Of a stretch of 53,674 bases of DNA, positions 44,546-52,301 are shown piece by piece (the stretch's first letter is position 1; each line of letters begins with the position of its first letter). Position numbers and translations under genes: made by a program. Below the pieces are notes generated by a model. That model saw only the letters and a list, made by a program, of their open reading frames with translations, was not told where the DNA came from and did no database searches. This stretch comes from Odoribacter sp. UBA944 (lineage in GTDB: Bacteria; Bacteroidota; Bacteroidia; Bacteroidales; Marinifilaceae). The stretch is from assembly GCA_002293375.1 (NCBI GenBank), contig DBDA01000048.1, positions 683 through 54,356 of the forward strand. The letters run 5' to 3'.

Positions 44546-46282
44546 ATGCCAAGGTATTTTTTTACACTGTTGTTGCTCCTGTGCTGTCGGTTGCTGTTTT
44601 CCCAGACGGCTGAGGTGAAGCGTTCCGGAGATCTGATCACTATTCGGGGAGAGAGTTATTACCTGCACGTGGTGGATGCGGGCCAGAGCCTTTATGCTAT
44701 CAGCAAAGCGTACGGAGTAGATGTGGAGACGATCCTCAAAGTAAATCGGAAAGAGACTCCGACGCTCAGCCTGTTCGAAGTACTGAAAATCCCGTATGTG
44801 GCACCTTATGTGGAACGGGATGATACCTATTACTACCACGTTGCGCAAAAGGGAGAGACCATCTATTCGCTTTCCCGGCAATATGGCATAAAACCCAAGC
44901 GGATCTTGCAGGAGAACAGGCAATACGAAGCGAATCCGCTGGCTGTCGGGAGCATTGTCCGACTGCCGTTGTCGGAGATGCGGAAAGAGGAGCGGAGAGC
45001 CGTTTTGGAAGTGGAAATTCGAAAATCCGACTCTCAACAAGAGCTGCAGGAGGTTGTTCATCCTGTTTCGGAGTCGGAAACAGATAGCTTGCCGGGGAGC
45101 GAGGGAGATTGCGACTCACTTCCGGCCGGAGCGGTGAAAGTGGCCTTATTGCTCCCGTTGCACGCCCGAAATACGCTCCGGAATAATACCCGTCCGGATC
45201 GGAACGATACGGTGAATATCTGGCAATATACCCCCGGCATTGTTTCGAAATGGGAAGGGTTCCTGTATTTTTACGAGGGTTTGCTTCTGGCGGCGGACAG
45301 TTTGAAACGGGCGGGTTTCCACCTGGAATTATATACGTATGACACGGAATATTTTTCCGACGGAATTTCTCCGAAGATGCATGACCTTGCCGAGGAACTG
45401 AACCGTACCGATCCGGACCTGATCATCGGCCCGGTGTATGCATCCGAATTCCGGATCCTGGAGGAGAGCCTGGCTAACAAACAGATTCCGGTGGTGTACC
45501 CGCTTTCTGCCCGAACGGAAGGGCTTGGGAAGCACCCCAATTTTATACAGGTGAATACGCCGGTCGGGGCAGTGGCGGAACAGGCAGCGGAGTGGATCGC
45601 CGGCCAATCGGAAGCGAATGTCATCTCTTTCCACTTTTTGGGAGATGAGTATCGGGAAGAGGCTGCATTGGCCCGGTTGACGGAGCAAAAAATGCGGACC
45701 AATGATTCATCGGCTTTTTTCGGACACACCTCCGGACGTTTCCATAAATGGGAGGTGGACGGAATTTTGACGGATTCGTTGGCCGGTTATTTGGATCCGG
45801 CCCGAGAGAATATTTTGGTGATTTCCACAGCAAGGGAGGCCGAAGTCAGTAAGTTGCTGCCCGTCCTCTCTTCTTTTGCCGCTACCCATCGCCTGACTGT
45901 CGTTGGATTGCCCGACTGGCAAAATTTTACCTCGGTGGATTTTGAAACTTTTTACAAATTGAATGTAACTTTTTTTTCCTACAGTTTCATCGATAATTTT
46001 TCAGACGAAGCCAAAGCGTTTGCTGGCCGGTACCGGGAGTGGTTCGGAACGGAACCGCATACGCTTTCCAACAAAGCGTTCGACATCGGGCTTTACTTTA
46101 TCCCCTTGGCGGCCCGCTTCAAGGAGAAAACATTGGCTGTTATCGGTTCCTGTCCCCAGGAGAGTCTCTTTTCATCGTTCCGTTTCAGTCGCTTCGACGC
46201 AGAGAGCGGCTGGCAAAATCACGGCCTCCTGATGCTCCGGTACGCTTCTGATTATACTATTCGGACACAACGGCTTAAATAA
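44546..46282 (+). CDS. LysM plus type 1 periplasmic-binding-fold fusion protein
   Basis: Protein of 578 residues with a signal peptide (RYFFTLLLLLCCRLLFSQ). Two LysM peptidoglycan-binding motifs lie at about 38-85 (YLHVVDAGQSLYAISKAYGV) and 93-135 (YYHVAQKGETIYSLSRQYGI). An acidic linker (140-190) follows. The C-terminal half (about 195-575) has the leucine/amino-acid-binding fold: VKVALLLPLH, FYEGLLLAADSLKRAG, DPDLIIGPVYASEFR and IPVVYPLSA. The same fold occurs in LpoA, an activator of peptidoglycan synthases, so a cell-wall role is plausible. It may also bind a small ligand. It is divergent from the PASTA gene. Confidence 0.87.
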   Translation: MPRYFFTLLLLLCCRLLFSQTAEVKRSGDLITIRGESYYLHVVDAGQSLYAISKAYGVDVETILKVNRKETPTLSLFEVLKIPYVAPYVERDDTYYYHVAQKGETIYSLSRQYGIKPKRILQENRQYEANPLAVGSIVRLPLSEMRKEERRAVLEVEIRKSDSQQELQEVVHPVSESETDSLPGSEGDCDSLPAGAVKVALLLPLHARNTLRNNTRPDRNDTVNIWQYTPGIVSKWEGFLYFYEGLLLAADSLKRAGFHLELYTYDTEYFSDGISPKMHDLAEELNRTDPDLIIGPVYASEFRILEESLANKQIPVVYPLSARTEGLGKHPNFIQVNTPVGAVAEQAAEWIAGQSEANVISFHFLGDEYREEAALARLTEQKMRTNDSSAFFGHTSGRFHKWEVDGILTDSLAGYLDPARENILVISTAREAEVSKLLPVLSSFAATHRLTVVGLPDWQNFTSVDFETFYKLNVTFFSYSFIDNFSDEAKAFAGRYREWFGTEPHTLSNKAFDIGLYFIPLAARFKEKTLAVIGSCPQESLFSSFRFSRFDAESGWQNHGLLMLRYASDYTIRTQRLK

Positions 46283-46318
46283 CTAAGGAAACGTTTGAAT
46301 TTTTTCACTTTTTTCCTA

Positions 46319-46380
46319 TCGCTTCGGCCTGTTTGTTCCTGACCATACTTTCGGAAACAACAGGTCTTCGCTTAGTGCGT
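46319..46380. repeat. Intergenic hairpin repeat, copy 2
   Basis: Similar to 3647-3708 in the same orientation and of equal length, at roughly 80% identity by eye. The centre can fold: CCTGTTTGTTCC (46328-46339) pairs imperfectly with GGAAACAACAGG (46353-46364) across a 13-base loop. It lies in the 197-base gap between the LysM gene and the SPFH gene and codes for nothing recognisable. Confidence 0.7.
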
Positions 46381-46409
46381 TTTTGCAACTGTTAATTTAT
46401 ATAAAAAAC

Positions 46410-46440
46410 TTGTGAGTATCAATCAAGTATTTTATATTTG
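46410..46440 (+). promoter_or_regulatory. Promoter of the SPFH gene
   Basis: A TTG (46410-46412) followed after 20 bases by TATATTTG (46433-46440) gives the Bacteroidota -33/-7 arrangement. The -7 element ends 39 bases before the ATG at 46480. Confidence 0.6.
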
Positions 46441-46479
46441 TGATATCATTTCAATATCAATCTAAAATCATGATCAACT

Positions 46480-47445
46480 ATGAAGACAAGAGAAGAAATT
46501 TTTCATGGAGTAAAACTACCGGGTATCCCGATGTTGTTGTTTAATATCCTGTTATTTTTTGCCCTTATCGGCTTTTTTGTATGGTCGATCACTGCTTCGT
46601 TATCGATCGGTTTAACCACTTTTTATTCCATTATTTGTGTGTTGTTATTCATTTTCAACACCATTTTTTGGGGTGGGTTCATGCGGATCGAACCGAACGA
46701 AGCCCGTGTCATGATCTTTTTCGGCAAATACAAAGGAACGGTTAAAGACAACGGCTATTTCTGGGTCAATCCTTTTTACACAAAAAAACAACTAACTTTA
46801 CGCGCCCGGAATTTAGACGTTTTACCGATAAAGGTAAACGATAAAAAAGGGAACCCGATTATGATCGGGCAAGTGGTGGTTTGGCGGGTCGTAGATACCT
46901 ACAAGGCATCTTTCGATATTGACAACACATCGAAAGCAAGTACTGTACAGCAGGGAGCAACTGTTGTCAGGGTTCAGGAAAAGATGAAAGCGTATGAAGA
47001 TTTTGTGAAAGTTCAATCCGACGCGGCTTTGCGTTATGTGGCCGGCCTCTTCTCATACGACCATTCGGAAAACGAAGATGAAAATCTCACGTTGCGTTCC
47101 GGAGGTCAGGAAATCAACGACATTCTGGAGAAACAGCTAAACGAACGTTTGGATATTGCCGGGATCGAAGTGGTGGAAGCCCGTGTCAATTATTTGGCTT
47201 ACGCTCCGGAAATAGCAGCTGTAATGCTTCGCCGCCAACAGGCAGATGCGATCCTTGCCGCCCGTGAAAAAATCGTGGACGGCGCAGTCGGAATGGTTAA
47301 ACACGCCTTGCATAAACTGTCGGAAGAAGCTGTGATTGAATTAGACGACGACAAAAAAGCAGCGATGGTCTCTAACTTGCTGGTGGTACTTTGCAGCGAC
47401 GAACAGGCCCAGCCGGTGGTTAATACCGGCACATTGCATACTTAG
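46480..47445 (+). CDS. SPFH/Band 7 domain membrane protein
   Basis: Protein of 321 residues. Two hydrophobic helices lie near the N-terminus (about 18-38 and 42-66), then an SPFH domain (about 70-240) begins GFMRIEPNEARVMIFFGKYKGTVKDNGYFWVNP. The helical C-terminal part is Ala/Glu-rich with AAVMLRRQQADAILAAREKIVDGAVGMV. These stomatin/flotillin-like proteins form oligomers on membranes. It is followed after 56 bases by a ribbon-helix-helix protein, a pairing I recall from other bacteria. The exact role is unknown. Confidence 0.9.
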   Translation: MKTREEIFHGVKLPGIPMLLFNILLFFALIGFFVWSITASLSIGLTTFYSIICVLLFIFNTIFWGGFMRIEPNEARVMIFFGKYKGTVKDNGYFWVNPFYTKKQLTLRARNLDVLPIKVNDKKGNPIMIGQVVVWRVVDTYKASFDIDNTSKASTVQQGATVVRVQEKMKAYEDFVKVQSDAALRYVAGLFSYDHSENEDENLTLRSGGQEINDILEKQLNERLDIAGIEVVEARVNYLAYAPEIAAVMLRRQQADAILAAREKIVDGAVGMVKHALHKLSEEAVIELDDDKKAAMVSNLLVVLCSDEQAQPVVNTGTLHT

Positions 47446-47501
47446 AACTTGTTTGAATTATTCCAAGCTCTAAATATTAGCGTTATCCTTGGACAGATCA
47501 G

Positions 47502-47687
47502 ATGAAAAAAGAAAGTAAAAATAAAAATTTTGTATTGCGCATAGATAATGAACGTATGGCAGCCCTCGAAAAATGGGCCGCTGATGAATTTCGCAGTCTT
47601 AACGGGCAAATCGTGTATTTACTTGATCAGGCGCTGAAGAAGGAGAAACGGATAAAAAATAAAGAGACAACGGACAAAGAAACGTAA
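47502..47687 (+). CDS. Arc-type ribbon-helix-helix small protein
   Basis: Protein of 61 residues. KNFVLRIDNERMAALEKWAADEFRSLNGQIVYLLDQALKK fits the Arc-like fold: one strand (FVLRID) followed by two helices, with the NGQI turn typical of Arc-like proteins. The ends are very rich in Lys. It may bind DNA and control its SPFH partner, or interact with it directly. No toxin gene adjoins it, so it is not evidently an antitoxin. A strong terminator follows. Confidence 0.8.
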   Translation: MKKESKNKNFVLRIDNERMAALEKWAADEFRSLNGQIVYLLDQALKKEKRIKNKETTDKET

Positions 47688-47691
47688 AACG

Positions 47692-47719
47692 AAAAAGCGC
47701 CCGCAACCGGGCGCTTTTT
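47692..47719. terminator. Bidirectional terminator between the RHH gene and ackA
   Basis: GCGCCCG (47697-47703) / CGGGCGC (47708-47714) with a 4-base loop, flanked by five A on the left and a T-run on the right. The full stem is 12 bp and can stop transcripts from both sides of this convergent gap. Confidence 0.9.
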
Positions 47720-47738
47720 TATGCAAAGAACGGTCAAG

Positions 47739-48944
47739 CTACTTCGTTTGTACGATATGCAGCGTGTCCAGAGCGATTACCAACTCCTCGTCCGTGGTGA
47801 TGCTCATGATAACGGCTTTGGAGTCGGGAGTGGACAATATCTGGTCCTTTCCCCGGGTGACTTTGTTGATCTCGTCGTTGAAGCGGAAACCCAAAAACTC
47901 TAAATTGGAAGAAACTATACTTCTGACAACGTGGTCGTTTTCCCCGATGCCACCGGTAAAGATCAGCAGATCCACCCCGTTGAGTACGGCAGCATAGGAA
48001 CCGACATATTTCTTGACATTGTAACAGAAAACTTCCAAAGCTAATTTGGCCCGCTCGTTTCCGGATTCCGCCGCAGCGTGAAGTTCCCGGAAATCGGACG
48101 ATACGCCGGAGATGCCCATAACGCCGGATTCTTTGTTGGCAAAAGCAACCGCTTCGGCAGTCGATAGTCCCCTTTTTTCACAGATATACAACAAGGCGCC
48201 CACATCCAGGTCCCCGCAACGGGTCCCCATAACCACCCCGGCTACCGGCGTAAAGCCCATGGAGGTATCCACCGATTTTCCCTTGTTGATGGCTGTTATG
48301 GAAGAGCCGTTGCCCAGGTGGCAGGTAATGATCTTTTTCTCTTCGATCTTCCATTCCAACAGTTTACAGGCTTTCTCCGCCACAAACTTGTGGGAGGTTC
48401 CGTGGAACCCGAACTTTCGGATGCTGTATTTTTTGTAATATTCATAGTCAATGCCATAGAGATAGGCCTCTGCCGGCAGGGTCTGGTGAAAAGAGGTGTC
48501 AAACACGGCAACCTGCGGGATGGTGGGAAGCAACCGCTCCATTGTGTCGATCCCCTTCAGGTGGGCCGGGTTGTGCAGGGGAGCGATCTCGCTGCAGGCG
48601 GCGATCTTCTCCTTCACTTCCGGTGTAATCAGCACGCTTTGGGAAAAATACTCCCCGCCGTGCGCAATGCGGTGGCCGGCAGCGTTGATCTCTTCCAGGG
48701 AATTGATCACACCGTGCTGCTTGTCGGTCAGGGCCTGTAAAACCAGGTCCATACCGGCCATGTGGTCGGGGATGGGAAGCGTCGCTTCGTATTTCTCTTT
48801 GCCTTCCGGCTTGTGGGTAAACGCACCTTTTGCCAGGCCGATCTTTTCAACGATCCCCTTGGCCAGCACCACCGGTCCGGCCTGCATGTTCAACAATTGG
48901 TATTTGATGGAAGAACTTCCGCAGTTCAAAACAAGAATGTTCAT
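47739..48944 (-). CDS. ackA: Acetate kinase
   Basis: Makes ATP and acetate from acetyl phosphate in fermentation, 401 residues. Motifs are MNILVLNCGSSSIKYQL (N7), AAGHRIAHGGEYF (substrate Arg), ITCHLGNGSS, GTRCGDLD (catalytic Arg), FTGGIGEND and TDEELVIA (Mg-binding Glu near the C-terminus). It lies 27 bases behind pta in the same direction, the standard acetate-forming pair, pointing to a fermentative lifestyle. Confidence 0.97.
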   Translation of the reverse strand: MNILVLNCGSSSIKYQLLNMQAGPVVLAKGIVEKIGLAKGAFTHKPEGKEKYEATLPIPDHMAGMDLVLQALTDKQHGVINSLEEINAAGHRIAHGGEYFSQSVLITPEVKEKIAACSEIAPLHNPAHLKGIDTMERLLPTIPQVAVFDTSFHQTLPAEAYLYGIDYEYYKKYSIRKFGFHGTSHKFVAEKACKLLEWKIEEKKIITCHLGNGSSITAINKGKSVDTSMGFTPVAGVVMGTRCGDLDVGALLYICEKRGLSTAEAVAFANKESGVMGISGVSSDFRELHAAAESGNERAKLALEVFCYNVKKYVGSYAAVLNGVDLLIFTGGIGENDHVVRSIVSSNLEFLGFRFNDEINKVTRGKDQILSTPDSKAVIMSITTDEELVIALDTLHIVQTK

Positions 48945-48971
48945 ACGTTGTGTTTTTTCGATTTGATGTGT

Positions 48972-49979
48972 TTATTTCGTAAGGCCCGCCGCCTGATTTA
49001 CGGTGATAGCAACCAGGTTTACAATGTCGCTGACCGAACAGCCCCTTGACAGGTCGTTGATGGGGGCGGCCATGCCCTGAAGTACGGGGCCGATGGCCTC
49101 TATACCGGCAATCCGCTGTACCAGTTTGTAACTGATGTTTCCCACTTCGAGGGTGGGGAAGACCAGCACGTTGGCCTTTCCGGCTACCGGGCTTCCCGGC
49201 GCTTTCAGGTTTCCGACAGAGGGAACTAGGGCGGTGTCCGCCTGCAACTCACCGTCGATCATCAGTTCCGGCGCCATCTGTTTTGCCAATTCGGTTGCTT
49301 GGACTACTTTGTCGACCATTTCATGTTTGGCAGAACCTTTCGTGGAAAAACTGAGCATGGCTACGCGGGGTTCGATCTTCGCGATGCTTTTAGCGGTACG
49401 GGCCGTTACAACGGCTATCTGCGCCAGCTCTTCCGCAGTCGGGTCGGGGTGAACAGCGCAATCGGCCACCACCAACAGGCCGTTTTCCCCGAATTCGGGT
49501 TTTTCGGTCAGGAGCAGAAAAGCCCCGGAGACTACAGAGATACCGGGTTCGGTCTTAACGATCTGGAAAGCAGGCCGCAATACATCGCCGGTGGCATTAA
49601 TGGCCCCGGCTACCTCTCCGTCCGCATCTCCGCTCTTGATCATCAGCGTGGCTAAGTAGAGCGGATCGGTTACTAGCTTTAACGCCTCCTCTTTGGTCAT
49701 CCCTTTGCTTTTCCGCAACTCCACGAGCAGGTCGGCATAAGCCTCTTTGCGGGCATGCTGTTGCGGGTCGATGATGGCGGCGCGGGAAATGTAGGAAAGC
49801 TCCAACTCTTTGGCCTTTTTTTCGATCTCCGCCGGGTTCCCGATCAGGATCAGTTGTGCCAATCCTTCGGCTAAAATAGTGTTTGCAGCTTTCAGGGTGC
49901 GCTCTTCGGTCCCTTCCGGGAGGACGATCCGTTTGTTGCATTTGCATGCGTTCTCTTTGATCTGTTCCAATAATTTCAT
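48972..49979 (-). CDS. pta: Phosphate acetyltransferase
   Basis: Converts acetyl-CoA and phosphate to acetyl phosphate, the substrate of AckA. It has 335 residues, the short single-domain form. Family phrases are KRIVLPEGTEERTLKAA, LILIGNPAEI, MIKSGDADGEVAGAINATGD, SGAFLLL, VADCAVHPDPTAEELAQIA, MLSFSTKGSAKH, NVLVFPTLEVGNISYKLVQR and GPVLQGMAAPINDLSRGCS. The ATG at 49979 is chosen because an earlier in-frame ATG at 50051 lies inside the hairpin that follows the upstream gene. Confidence 0.97.
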   Translation of the reverse strand: MKLLEQIKENACKCNKRIVLPEGTEERTLKAANTILAEGLAQLILIGNPAEIEKKAKELELSYISRAAIIDPQQHARKEAYADLLVELRKSKGMTKEEALKLVTDPLYLATLMIKSGDADGEVAGAINATGDVLRPAFQIVKTEPGISVVSGAFLLLTEKPEFGENGLLVVADCAVHPDPTAEELAQIAVVTARTAKSIAKIEPRVAMLSFSTKGSAKHEMVDKVVQATELAKQMAPELMIDGELQADTALVPSVGNLKAPGSPVAGKANVLVFPTLEVGNISYKLVQRIAGIEAIGPVLQGMAAPINDLSRGCSVSDIVNLVAITVNQAAGLTK

Positions 49980-50027
49980 ACGTATAGGTTTATGTAGTGT
50001 AGTACTGGTTAAATAGTGATTGAAATG

Positions 50028-50057
50028 AAAAAGTTGTTCCCGCAGGAACAACTTTTT
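50028..50057 (-). terminator. Perfect 13-bp hairpin between the actin-like gene and pta
   Basis: AAAAAGTTGTTCC (50028-50040) / GGAACAACTTTTT (50045-50057) with loop CGCA. On the minus strand the stem ends in a T-run, so it fits a Rho-independent terminator or attenuator for the actin-like gene, located 49 bases before the pta ATG. Confidence 0.8.
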
Positions 50058-50077
50058 TCGACTCTTTTAAGCTGTGT

Positions 50078-51154
50078 TTATTCGCCGTCCTTGTAGATGG
50101 TAACACAGGTTGTGGCGTTTCCTATATCCATTCCGACCGCCAGTTGTGGATTCCGGAATATTTTGATCTCATCCGCTTCAATGTTGCTGGGGATATTGGT
50201 CTTGGCCGCTCCGGATTTGATCTTGGAGTGCAGGCAATACCCGTGCGAAGCGCATTTATCGGGTTCGGGGTAAATCTCTACGGAAACAACACTTCCAAAC
50301 TCTTCCTTGAAACAGTTTACCAATTCCGGATAGAAGGCACCGCCTCCGACCAGATACATCTTGGTGGTTTTGTTGAAATCGTCGTCCGTGAAAGCCCTCC
50401 GCAAATTGGGAGCAATGATCTCGTGGTAGTAGATTTTCAATACTTTTTCCCGCAGGTCCAGGATATTGTGTTTTACCCGGTTCACCGTAATACTGCCTTG
50501 CTGGAAGGCCACATCGATCTGGTGTTCCGTTTTCAGGTTCAGGTAAAAACTTTTGCTTAATTCGTTCGATAGCAGGTTTACAGCGTGACGCACACCGTGT
50601 GTACTGACGGCGGAACGGTTGATCAACCCGGCGCGGGTGCTGACTACCGCTTCACAGGTCCCGTACCCCAAACTGACAATGAAGAAATTCTCTTTCTCCT
50701 GAGGTGCTCCTTCCCGGATGGCAGTGGTACATCCCATGATTTCAGGAATAACCTCTACCTTTCCGACATTCACTTCCCGTTTAGCATTGGCCGGCCCGCC
50801 GAAAGTAGAAGCATCGTAATTGATAATGTGTCTTCCCTGAAGTGTTTCCACGGCTTTGTCGCGGTACAGCATGTAGGTGGAGAAAGGGAAACCGGTGGTC
50901 AGGAATACCTCCTCTTCTCCTTTGGGCTGCGTCAGCAAAAGAGCTGCGCTGCTCAACAGTTTATACTCCTCCTCGGTCGGAGCGGCATTGATGTTTTTAT
51001 GGGGAGAGTACCCTTCCACAAGGGCTAAATTCCCAACGATGTATTCGTTTTCATCTACCATTAACTTGATACCGTCAAGAATATTCTCGGCAACATTACT
51101 CAGCTCTTGGTTAGTGGCTTCGTATACACTGGGAAAATTGTAAGATTTCAGCAT
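50078..51154 (-). CDS. Actin-like ATPase-fold protein (ParM/Alp-related), apparently circularly permuted
   Basis: Protein of 358 residues with no signal peptide or membrane helix. Motifs of the ParM/Alp/archaeal-actin group occur in shifted order. Residues 4-48 (SYNFPSVYEA ... EYIVGNLALVEG) match the segment that normally follows the phosphate-1 hairpin. FLTTGFPFSTY (84-94) and VIPEIMGCTTAI (135-146) match the usual TGLP and PQ positions. FIVSLGYGTCEAVV (158-171) is the phosphate-2 loop, MYLVGGGAFYPELV (266-279) the adenosine motif, and EPDKCASHGYCL (297-308) the following ANAxGY-like helix. Then, after a linker, LAVGMDIGNATTCVTIYKDGE (338-358) is the phosphate-1 loop, placed at the very C-terminus. 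Phosphate-2 has Ser161 where Asp is usual. The upstream region on this strand has stops and a promoter at 51236-51243, so no N-terminal copy is missing. Function is unknown; a filament or cytoskeletal role is inferred from the fold. Confidence 0.82.
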   Translation of the reverse strand: MLKSYNFPSVYEATNQELSNVAENILDGIKLMVDENEYIVGNLALVEGYSPHKNINAAPTEEEYKLLSSAALLLTQPKGEEEVFLTTGFPFSTYMLYRDKAVETLQGRHIINYDASTFGGPANAKREVNVGKVEVIPEIMGCTTAIREGAPQEKENFFIVSLGYGTCEAVVSTRAGLINRSAVSTHGVRHAVNLLSNELSKSFYLNLKTEHQIDVAFQQGSITVNRVKHNILDLREKVLKIYYHEIIAPNLRRAFTDDDFNKTTKMYLVGGGAFYPELVNCFKEEFGSVVSVEIYPEPDKCASHGYCLHSKIKSGAAKTNIPSNIEADEIKIFRNPQLAVGMDIGNATTCVTIYKDGE

Positions 51155-51235
51155 GTTGGTATGGTTTGTATTTGTATTTTGCTCTTTAAATAAATGCCGT
51201 CCGGTATAAAAATGTTATGGACTATAAAAACGAAA

Positions 51236-51243
51236 CAAATTTA
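51236..51243 (-). promoter_or_regulatory. -7 promoter element of the actin-like gene
   Basis: On the minus strand this reads TAAATTTG, matching TAnnTTTG. It lies 81 bases upstream of the ATG at 51154, giving an AT-rich leader of about 75 bases with no obvious reading frame. Confidence 0.5.
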
Positions 51244-51274
51244 TAAAAAAAAACGATACATCGCTCCTGAATCC

Positions 51275-52162
51275 TTATTTTTTCTTTAGTACATAAATGA
51301 GCGAACTGCATTTTTCCTTCCTGACCAATGTTCGTAAAAAGAAAAAAGCACCTTTGACCACTCCGGTTATCCCTGCCAAGCGATGGCCCCTATTTTTTTC
51401 GCTGAGCATGGATATGTAAAAGATATCCAGAAACATAGGTTTCGTTTTAATCACATTGAATCCGTGTTTATCCGCCAAAAAAGCAAAATCCGACGGAGAG
51501 AAATGCCACAGATGGCGTGGAACGTCATAAGCCGCCCATTGGGCTTTGTAATGGGTGGCATCGAACGAATTTTTATTCGGCAAAGCAATGATTGCCACTC
51601 CGTCGTCCTTCAATATCCGGTTCAACTGCTCCATTGCCCTGTTCAGGGGCTCTAAGTGTTCCAGCACGTGCCACAGGGTCACCACATCCTGGGTTTTTGG
51701 GGCCATTTCATACAGAAAAGTGGAATTCCGGCAATCCAGATCGAATTTTTTCCGCGCATATTGTCGGGCGGTATCTGATTTTTCAATTCCCAATACCGTG
51801 TAGTGAAGGGATTTCATTTTGTTCAGAAAATAACCGGTACCGGAACCGATGTCAAGCAACACACCCGGTTTGTGGGGGGTATGCCGATTTACAATGCCTG
51901 CTTTGGATCTTAATGCCATTTTCCGTGCCTGATGGTACAAAGTATTGGTCAAGCCTTTATGCGTATCGGAGTGCGAAATATACTCCGGAGCTTCGTAATA
52001 CCGCCCAATCTCTTCTTCACCCGGAAAATCCTGTGTCAGTACAAATCCGCACGCCGGACACTTGACCAACGCAAAGGATTCTCCCGTCGTCAGGTGGTCC
52101 TTACAGGAGAAACAGGGAGCAAACTCCGGGTTTTCGCATACAGGGCATCTCTCTATTTTCAT
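51275..52162 (-). CDS. Class I SAM-dependent methyltransferase with N-terminal zinc ribbon
   Basis: Protein of 295 residues. The N-terminus holds a zinc-ribbon pattern (CPVC at 6-9, CFSC at 17-20, CPACG at 35-39). The methyltransferase core follows: LLDIGSGTGYFLNKMK (SAM-binding motif I, near 103), GIEKSD (motif II acidic residue), VTLWHVLEHLEP and ILKDDGVAIIALPN. This domain pair is typical of proteins that methylate sugars, lipids or polyketide-like compounds. The substrate cannot be told here. A weakly hydrophobic C-terminal stretch (GVVKGAFFFLRTLV) may touch the membrane. Confidence 0.88.
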   Translation of the reverse strand: MKIERCPVCENPEFAPCFSCKDHLTTGESFALVKCPACGFVLTQDFPGEEEIGRYYEAPEYISHSDTHKGLTNTLYHQARKMALRSKAGIVNRHTPHKPGVLLDIGSGTGYFLNKMKSLHYTVLGIEKSDTARQYARKKFDLDCRNSTFLYEMAPKTQDVVTLWHVLEHLEPLNRAMEQLNRILKDDGVAIIALPNKNSFDATHYKAQWAAYDVPRHLWHFSPSDFAFLADKHGFNVIKTKPMFLDIFYISMLSEKNRGHRLAGITGVVKGAFFFLRTLVRKEKCSSLIYVLKKK

Positions 52163-52181
52163 GGTTGCGTAAAATTTTCGA

Positions 52182-52189
52182 CAAAACTA
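52182..52189 (-). promoter_or_regulatory. -7 promoter element of the methyltransferase gene
   Basis: On the minus strand this reads TAGTTTTG, matching TAnnTTTG and ending 19 bases before the ATG at 52162. It is divergent from the fabG promoter. Confidence 0.5.
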
Positions 52190-52240
52190 ACAAAATATTA
52201 TTCCATTCCGATCGAATGTGATACTTTCAATTACTTTCCT

Positions 52241-52248
52241 TACATTTG
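52241..52248 (+). promoter_or_regulatory. -7 promoter element of fabG
   Basis: TACATTTG matches TAnnTTTG and ends 53 bases before the fabG ATG at 52302. Confidence 0.55.
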
Positions 52249-52301
52249 CAGGACGATCAGATCATGTTGTCTGTACGATATTAATCTATAAAACAGTTAT
52301 T

